Shown: positions 57,060 through 64,000 of the stretch, piece by piece
How positions within the stretch are numbered: position 1 is the stretch's first letter
Layout: each line of letters opens with the position of its first letter
Source: Cryptomeria japonica
Lineage: Eukaryota > Streptophyta > Pinopsida > Cupressales > Cupressaceae
Length of the DNA: 64,000 nucleotides
NCBI RefSeq assembly: GCF_030272615.1
Contig: NC_081415.1
Coordinates: 234,681,303-234,745,302, forward strand
Direction: 5' to 3'
The notes under the pieces: generated by a model
Database searches by the model: none
Seen by the model: the letters and a program-made list of their open reading frames with translations, nothing else
Told to the model about the DNA's origin: nothing
Translations under genes and position numbers: made by a program

Positions 57060-58334
57060 TCAAGAGAAAAGCTTGAGATGAATCCCATTGACTAGGATTG
57101 GTAGCTCTTCTCCTTCAAGATTTGACAATTGAAAAGCATTGTCTAGCTTGAATTTTGTGATCATGAATAGACCGCTCCACATAGCATTAAGCTTGGTGTG
57201 CTTTTTGGATCTAGTCTTCAACTCGTCCCTCTTAAGAACTAGATTTCCCTCATTGAAAGCTCTTGGGACTACCTTTTTATCAAAAGTTCTCTTCATCTGT
57301 GGTTGATGATTCTCCAAACTTTGAAGTGCTTGCCTTCTTGTATCCTTCAACTCCATCAACTCAGCCAATTTTATTTCCATTGTGTCTTCTTCTATAATTT
57401 CTACCTTTCTAATTAGACTTAGAGTTGGAAGTTCTATTAAAATAGGCATTCTGGCTTCCTTTCCATACACAAGAACATAGGGAGAGTTGCTTGTAGACCT
57501 TTAGGAGTAATTTTATCAGCCCATAAGGCTAATCCATTAGTGGAAACATCTTGTCCATTACCTTGTGGATATTAATTGGACAAAGTGTTAAAAATTTATC
57601 ATTCTTGACAACCCATTCAGTTACTCTGATGCCTATAAATCCAAAGCATTATCTGAAATAATGGATTTGGGAGTACTGAACCTTGCAACTATATCCTCAT
57701 AGAATTTTAGGACTTCACTTTCCTTTCTTTCTTCAATTTTATTACCTTTATCCACTTTGTGAAGTAATCAGTGGTTGTTAGTATCCACTTGTGTCCTAAA
57801 CTGGAGGGTGGATTTATGGGTCCAATGAAGTCAACACCCTACTTCATGAATGGTTGCTCCACTTTAATGGTATGCAATGATAGGGCTGCAAGCTTTTGTT
57901 TTCTTGAAAATAAAGAACACTTCTTGCATTTTCTCACCCATGCATATGAATCCTTATACAAATCAGGCCAATAATAACCAACTCTCATGATTTTAAGAGT
58001 TTTGGTTCTAGGTGCAAAATGGCCACCAACTATTCCATCATGAAATTCTTCAAGAACTTTATTAATCTGATCAAGTTCAATACTTATTAGTAAAACTCCA
58101 TGAAAGTTATTTCTATACAAAAATCCATCTAAAATGGTGTAAAGTATTGCTTGAAGTCTAAAATACCTTATTTTTGCATTGTTTAAGCATTGTGGACACT
58201 CACTAGTTTGAGGGTAATGCATCATATCTTGTATCCAACTTGAAGGAGGGGTTGCTTCAACATCTTGGTCTTCATCATTAAGCACAAGGACAACCTCTTA
58301 TTTCACTTTTTTTATGTCCACTATTGGACATTAA
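57060..58334 (-). pseudogene. pol: Minus-strand Ty3/gypsy integrase remnant
   Basis: Reading leftward from 58334: a pre-integrase linker (FRLQAILYTILDGFLYRNNF), zinc domain EEFHDGIVGGHFAPRTKT...CKKCSLF with H, H, C and C present, core GVDFIGPINPPSSLGHKW and TTDYFTKW, then a frameshifted part with YPQGNGQD, where the catalytic glutamate is not seen. YGKEARMPILIELPTL and the C-terminal domain (FNEGNLVLKRDE, MWSGLFMITK, NGIHLKLFS) end at 57060. The sequence is clearly different from the Tat integrases above, so it belongs to another gypsy family. The upstream part is cut by C3. Confidence 0.85.
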
Positions 58335-59560
58335 TGCTGCTAGGATATGTTGTTGTCATTGATGTCAACATATTCCTTGCTTTGGTGTTTGCAGATTGGT
58401 TTTTGGTGATCCAGTTTTGTAGTTTGTTTTTTTTATCAGTGTTTTGCAGAGTTCAGTATTTCCTCCGGTATATTCAAGTGTCATCAGATCTTGATCAGAT
58501 TTTTTGAGAGATTATTTGGGATGGTCTTGTGTATCTTTATTTTATATGGTTCATGATCTGGTGCTCTACAAGTTATCTTTCCTTGTGACAGTTGTTGTTG
58601 TTTGAGTGTTCTTGAGGTTTAGACGTTGACATATGAAGATTTGATAAGTGGTGTTGGTACAATTGTTCCTGATGATTCTAACATGCTTGTTGGTGTTTCC
58701 TAATTGTATCCTTTTTTTTTTGGTGATCCACATTGATTGTTGTGCGATTTTTTGGTGATTTTGTTGAACCGATGATGTTCTTCGTGTTATGCAGTTTTCT
58801 TGGTGGTGTAGTGTGTTGCAGTTGATCTTGGCATGCATTTCGGTGATGTTGTGTGTTTGAAGTTTTGATTTAGGTACATTTTATGTTATGTATATCATTA
58901 TATTGGTCCGGTGGTCGATCTTTGTATCATGTGATGTAATTTTGTAATTGTGATTTGAGGGTTTAGTTGACCTTGTTGTCAAGGTTGATGAATTGTATAA
59001 ATAGGTGATATTGTCATGTAATTTGGGTATCGAGGTTGTGTCTCCATTATCAGAGAGTGGTGTATGTGCAAACAAGTGATCCATCTTTCTACATTGTGAT
59101 TGAGGAGAGATTGATGTTGCAGAGCAGATAATTGTGCTTAATCAAAACTGTCATCAGGCATTTGGAGATGCTATTATTGCAGTTCATTCCTTCCAGATTG
59201 TAGTTTGAATCTTGTTGTAAGTTAGTGAGATTTCCTTGAGGGTTGTATCCTTTTGAGTCATTATCTTTTGAGCAGTGAGCTCTAGGCAGTGTGCCTAAAT
59301 GCATGTGCATTTCCCATTGTAATATTTATACATACTACTGCAGAGTATCATCTTATTGTGGGTATGTTCCCACTGTGGTTTTTCCTTTAACCGGGTTTTC
59401 CACGTCAAAATCTTGGTGTTGTGTGTTGTACTATCAATTTACTTAGCTATTTAATTGCTACAGTTTATCATATCTGTATTTATGGTTAATTTTGTAGATC
59501 TGGTGAAAACTGATTCAAACCCCCCCCCCTCTCAGTTTTCCTTCATTGTTGTTGCCAACA
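58335..59560 (+). repeat. C3 5' LTR (about 1,226 bp)
   Basis: Starts TGCTGCTAGGATATGTTG and ends TTGTTGTTGCCAACA. It shares the TTGTCATTGATGTCAAC block near its start with the C1 LTR and the poly-C plus CTCTCAGTT block near its end. The start is less certain than the end because the 3' LTR is not in view. Confidence 0.8.
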
Positions 59561-59562
59561 AT

Positions 59563-59574
59563 TTGTATCAAAGC
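59563..59574 (+). other. C3 primer-binding site, degraded
   Basis: TTGTATCAAAGC differs from TGGTATCAGAGC at two positions. Confidence 0.85.
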
Positions 59575-59616
59575 TAGATCCTCCGGAAGAATCTTAACCA
59601 CTTGAGGAGAGTTGGG

Positions 59617-60770
59617 ATGGCAACTGGAACTGGAGGTGTTATGTTTAAGAAGGAGAGTCTGATATTCGATGGAAGTAACTATGCTATATGGAAGAACCGG
59701 ATGGAAGTACACTTGAGATTTCTTGGAGAAGATTACTAGAAGATTACAAAGAATGCCCATTCTGCTCCTCTGAATGGACTGGTTACTGCTGATGAGATCA
59801 AGGAATCTGAACATAATATTAGAGAAAAGGAAGCGTTGTTGAGTCCCCTGACTGATTAAGAGATGAAAATGTGAGGGACTTTAGACCGCACATGAGATCT
59901 TAGAGAAGGTTGAGACCCTGTATGAAGGAGATAAACAAGTGAAAGTTGCTAAGCTATAGAGTTTGAAAGGGAAATATGAGATGTTGAAGATGGGAGAAGA
60001 TGAGAACATAAATACCTTTATGGATAAGGTGAATGAACTTGTCCTAGGTATCAGATGTGTTGGTGGAACCCTTGAAGAAGATGAAATTGTTGCTAACGCA
60101 CTAAGATCATTTCCTCTTGTTTATAAACATAAGGTAGCTACTATTGATGAGATCCAGAGTGTGACTACAGTAACAAGAGATATGTTGGTTGGAAAGATTG
60201 TTGCATTTGAGTTAAGAAAATTTGGTGAATCACATGGAAAGTTTGAGACAACATTTAGAGTTTCTATATCCAGAAAGCAGAAGTATGATTCTAAAGAATG
60301 CAAAATATATAGATATGAAAGAGAAAGGAGAGAGATGGAAGATCAAGAAAGAGAAATAGATGAGCTTGAAGCATTGATTGCCTAGAGATTACCTAAGGGA
60401 GATAGTAAGTATGATGGAAAATTGCCTTTCAAATGTTTCTCTTGCAATAAGGTAGGACATTTTGCTTCTAAGTGCTCAAAGAGAATGGCTAAATATGACA
60501 AGCATGATAAATTTGATAAGCATGATAGAAATGATAGATATGAAAAGCATGAGAAGTATGATAAGCCTTACAAGTCTAACTGAAAGTATAAGCATAAGAA
60601 GAACTGCTATTATGTTGTTGATGAAGGTATTACAGATGAAGAATTAGAAGGAGATGAAGTTGTGTTTCGTGCCATTAAAGAAGATGGACCGGTACCTGTT
60701 GATTCCACTGGCAGCACTATTGAGGAGAAACCTTTAGCTGCTAAAGTCGAAGAAAAATATGAATGGGTGA
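59617..60770 (+). pseudogene. gag: C3 gag
   Basis: The ATG at 59617 opens MATGTGGVMFKKESLIFDGS, then NYAIWKNRMEVHLRFLGEDY and a stop. After frame changes: MGEDENINTFMDKVNELVLG, VGGTLEEDEIVANALRSFPL. The zinc knuckle CFSCNKVGHFASKC (60434-60475) is intact, unlike in C1. A His/Asp/Lys-rich stretch follows (YDKHDKFDKHDRNDRYEKHE). Several stops (59738, 60383 and others). Confidence 0.88.
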
Positions 60771-63700
60771 TTGGTAGTGGTTGTTCACATCATATGAATG
60801 GTGATTAAAGAAAATTTGTGAGTATGGAAAGGTATGATGGTGGAATAGTGAGATTTGGAGATGACAAAGCTTGTGTGATCCATGGTAGAGGTTCTATTTC
60901 CTTTGATGGTAAGCATAATACTGATGATGTCTTGTATGTTGAAGGTTTGAAGCATAATATTTTAAGTGTTGGATAGATGGTTGACAAAGGTTATGATTTG
61001 CAATTCAAGAATGGCAAATGTAAGATCCTAAATGCCTACGGTGTAGAGATTGCATCTGGAACTAACACTGAAGGTAATATTTTTCATTTGAATGTCGGTG
61101 ATAAAAGTTGTTTGATTGCTCAAATTGATGAAAGTTGGTTGTGGCATAGGAGAATGTGTCATGGTAATTTTGATTCAATGATTAAGATCAGTTCTACTTA
61201 GGTTGTTAAGACTGGTAATCCGGTATGTAAAGAATGTCAATTGGGTCAGCAAACAAGAATTTCTTTCAAGAGCAAGCAATATACATCTGATGGATTGGTA
61301 GATCTTGTGCATACTAACCTGTGTGGACCTACAAATGTTAGAAGTGTGCAGGGAGATATATATTTTATGTTGCTAATTGATCATTATTCGAGAATGATAT
61401 GGGTTGTCTTTTTGAAGGAGTAATTTGAAGCATTAGACAAATTCAAGATATTCAAAGCAAAGGTTGAGACTGAGCTAGGATTGAAGGTGAAATGTTTGAG
61501 ATCTGACAGGGGAGGAGAATTTTTTTCCAATGAGTTTGATTCATTCTATGAGAAGCATGGGATTAGAAGACAATTATCTGCTCCTAGAACCCCTCAGTAG
61601 AATGGAGTTGTTGAAAGGAAGAGCGAGACTGTTTTGGATACTACAAGGACTATGCTGATTGAAGGGAATGTTCCAAAGATCTATTTGCAAGAAGCTATTA
61701 GCATTAGTTTTTACACATTCAACCAAGTTCATATTAAAGGTGATACCGGTAAGACTCCTTATGAGCTATGGTCTGGTAATTTTCCTACTGTCATTTATTT
61801 CAAAGTATTCGGTAGAAAATTTTATATGAAGAGAGATGATGACATAGGAAATTTTGATGCAAGAAGTGATGAAGGAATTTTCTTGGGATATTCAAGAAAG
61901 ATTAAATCATACCGATGCTACAATAAGTGACTGAGAAAGATAGTGGAAAGTGCGAATGTAAATATGGACAAGAACCTTGGAAAAGAAATTAGAGCTTGCA
62001 GATATGATGATGGTCAACACATTGTTCTAAATCCTATTTAGATAGAAGAATTGAAGCAAAATGATCTGGTAGAGACAGTTAATACATATGTTACTACTGC
62101 TGGTGGAGAGGTATAGGAACCTAAAAAATTAAAATAATCAGAAGACTTCGAGGTATGTAAGATTGAATCATTTAGAAAATTAGATTATTGGAGATAAAAA
62201 TAAAGGTGTGATAACTAGAAGAAGGCTAGCTGTTGAAGATGTATATTTGATTTCTAAGATTGAACCTAAAGATGTTGTTGAGGCTTGCAAATATGAAAAT
62301 TGGATGAGAGATATGAAAGAAGAATTAGATCATATTGAAAAGAATAAAACATGGGAGCTTGTGCCTAGACCTAAAGACAAGAATGTATAGGTACTAAATG
62401 GGTATCCAGAAATAAACTGAATGAAGTTGGTGAAGTTGTCAGGAATAAAGCAAGATTGGTATACAAAGGATATTCACAAAAAGAAGGGATTGATTATGAG
62501 GAGACTTTTTCTCTAGTAGCCAAACTTGAAATTGTTAGACTGTTGCTCGCATATGCTTTATATAAATATTTCAAGGTATATCAGATGGATGTGAAGTCAA
62601 CTTTTCTAAATGGTGGTCTTGACGAAGAAGTCTACATTGAGGAACCTAATAGATTTTCATTATCGGATGATGGTGACATGGTATGCAAACTGAATAAATC
62701 TCTTTATAGATTGAAACAAGCCCCTAGAGCTTGGTATGCTAGATTGGATAAGTATTAGCTAAAATTAAGATTCAATAAAGGGATTGTTGATAGCGATTTT
62801 TACTTTAACATTGAGAATGAGAACATCTTGATTGTTGAAATCCTTGTTGATGATATTATCTTTGGAGGAGATGATGACTTGCATGAAGCTTTCTAGTGAT
62901 ATGCAGAAAGAATTCAAGATGTCTATGATAGGTGAGATGAAATTTTTCTTAGGTTTGCATATTTCACATACTAGAAAAGGTATTTTCATATCTCAAACTA
63001 AATATGTGAAGGAATTGCTGAAGAATTTTGGGTTAGATGACTCCAACTAGTTGGAACCCCTATGGTGACTGGCTGCAAATTGACTAAGAATAATGAATCT
63101 CTGAAAGCTAATCAGAGTTTGTACAGATCTATGGTTGGTGGACTGCTATATCTTACTTAGCCTAGGTTGGATATTATACATGTTGTGTGCATGGTTGCTA
63201 GATATCAAGCTAATCCAAAAGGGATTCATGTCACTTTTGTAAACAGAATATTCAGATACTTGAAGGGAACTGTGGATTATGGTTTATGGTATCTGAGGAA
63301 TGATGATTTCATGTTATGTGCTTACATTGATGATGATTGAGCTGGTGATGTTGATGACCAAAAGACTACCTCCGGTGGTGCTTTCTTTTTGGGTAAGAAA
63401 TTGGTTTCATGGGCTAGAAAGAAACAAGATTTAGTGTCCTTATCTACTGCTAAAGTTGAGTACATTGCTACTGATGGTAGCTACACTCAGGTAGTTTGGA
63501 TGAAGAAAATGTTGAAGGATATCAGAGTTATCCATGATGAGCCTACTGTCATATACTGTGATAATTCTAGTGCTATTAACATGTCAAAGAATATGGTGCA
63601 ACATTCAAAGACTAAACATGTGTCAATCAAATATCATTAATTGAGAGAAAAAGTCAGTGAAGAGGAAGTGAAGATGGAATATGTCTACAAAGGAACAAAT

Positions 63701-63791
63701 TGTTGATATTTTCACTAAGCCTTTGCCTATAGAGATATTTGTCAAATTGAGAAACAAGTTAGGGGTATCCACCCCTCTTGATGAGAACTAG
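60771..63791 (+). pseudogene. pol: C3 pol: protease, integrase, RT, RNase H
   Basis: Protease WVIGSGCSHHM has glycine in place of the catalytic aspartate (DSG). Pre-integrase SWLWHRRMCHGNF. The integrase has HTNLCGP (first catalytic Asp to Asn), RSDRGGEF and a stop just before NGVVERKS. RT: IRNKLNE-like, KGYSQKEGIDYEETFSLVAK, QMDVKSTFLNGGLDEEVYIE, LKQAPRAWYARLDKY and LVDDIIFGG. RNase H: TSGGAFFLGKKLVSW, LSTAKVEYIA and VIYCDNSSAINM. The normal end is TAG at 63789-63791. At least eight stops and several shifts. Confidence 0.9.
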
Positions 63792-63982
63792 ATACATTGA
63801 GTTGCATCAATCTGGTGGACTTCACAGTCTTATTCCTTTTATCCAGATTGATGAGTTGATGCTTCTCCTCTAGTGGAGTAGTCTGGTTATGTGTTTTTTG
63901 GGAGAGATTCATGTTTTATATTCTGGGGAGAGTTTGGTTTTCTATTTTGAGATTTTTGGAATTTTTGTCAAAGGGGGAGAGA
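63792..63982 (+). other. C3 3' untranslated region with internal polypurine-tract-like site
   Basis: AAAGGGGGAGAGA at about 63970-63982 matches the upstream PPT-like site of C1 (6924-6936), not the LTR-adjacent one. Confidence 0.7.
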
Positions 63983-64000
63983 TGTTAGGTCCCAGAGACA
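63983..64000 (-). repeat. Start of an inverted C1-family LTR
   Basis: TGTTAGGTCCCAGAGACA is the exact reverse complement of the last 18 bases of the C1 3' LTR (8149-8166). It marks a minus-strand C1-type element, or solo LTR, inserted in C3 and continuing beyond the window. Confidence 0.8.

Larger units (their letters stand above)
58335..63982 (+). mobile_element. C3: Ty1/copia element, 3' end outside window
   Basis: 5' LTR, degraded tRNA-iMet site, gag, protease, integrase, RT and RNase H in copia order. The element is inserted in the minus-strand gypsy remnant; the left flank ATTAA (58330-58334) is the expected TSD but cannot be verified. Its polyprotein is related to that of C1 but its LTR is different. 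It is interrupted at 63983 by an inverted C1-type LTR. Confidence 0.88.

Noticed and set aside
63966-64000. PPT-like run followed by TGTTAGG read as the 3' LTR start of C3
   Set aside because: The following 18 bases do not match the C3 5' LTR start but match exactly the reverse complement of the C1 LTR end, and C1 has the same PPT-like run at a non-terminal position.

Overview
The window is plant nuclear DNA made almost entirely of nested, decayed LTR retrotransposons. I see no intact protein gene, no host gene, no rRNA or tRNA gene and no CRISPR array. The primer sites (TGGTATCAGAGC, initiator tRNA-Met type), Ty1/copia polyproteins and Ty3/gypsy Tat-type polyproteins with a second RNase H mark a seed plant. 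The roughly 18-21 kb gypsy elements, old LTRs and high stop load suggest a very large, slowly purged genome, with a gymnosperm plausible. That last point is inference.

Layout, by nesting. G1 is a Tat gypsy element whose 5' end lies outside the window. Its pol (1-1526) is split by a complete copia element, C1 (1527-8166, TSD CATGT), and resumes at 8167-10110. A long 3' region follows (10111-15699), then its 3' LTR (15700-17173). After about 1 kb of unassigned DNA comes G2 (18144-55480, TSD CTTTC), the same Tat family, 37.3 kb as it stands and about 18.0 kb once its insertions are subtracted. G2 contains G3 (28835-40842, TSD GCTAT/ACTAT), a third Tat copy inserted in the integrase region. G3 in turn has a 1,242-bp solo LTR in its gag (33332-34573, TSD ATCAC). 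The 3' LTR of G2 is split by L1 (47765-55117, TSD ATATT), a non-autonomous LTR element without reverse transcriptase or integrase. To the right, a minus-strand gypsy integrase remnant (57060-58334) is cut by a second copia element, C3 (58335-63982). C3 is itself interrupted at the window edge by the first 18 bases of an inverted C1-type LTR.

How the parts work together. The Tat elements combine a sense unit (LTR promoter, tRNA primer site, a leader with a probable intron, gag, protease, G-patch segment, RT, inactive tether-like RNase H, second active-type RNase H, integrase) with an antisense gene between pol and the 3' LTR. The antisense gene is the most interesting feature. It has its own TATA box 99 bp upstream of its ATG, a 25-codon first exon and a phase-0 intron. 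Its second exon encodes a plant mobile domain (PMD), a glycine-rich/RGG tail and a coiled-coil region. Two copies (12635-15280 and 43621-46206, both minus) preserve this arrangement despite decay. A degenerate TTAGCGCTATTG-like motif array lies in the predicted introns of both the sense leader and the antisense gene, in the same orientation relative to each transcript.

Other notable points. G2 and G3 share one rearranged junction that duplicates a protease-linker-RT module. G2 lost gag through a 4-bp microhomology deletion. L1 carries one decayed reading frame of about 1,050 codons of unknown function. Coordinates of TSDs, LTR ends, primer sites and splice sites were read base by base. Domain assignments rest on recognised motifs, not on searches.
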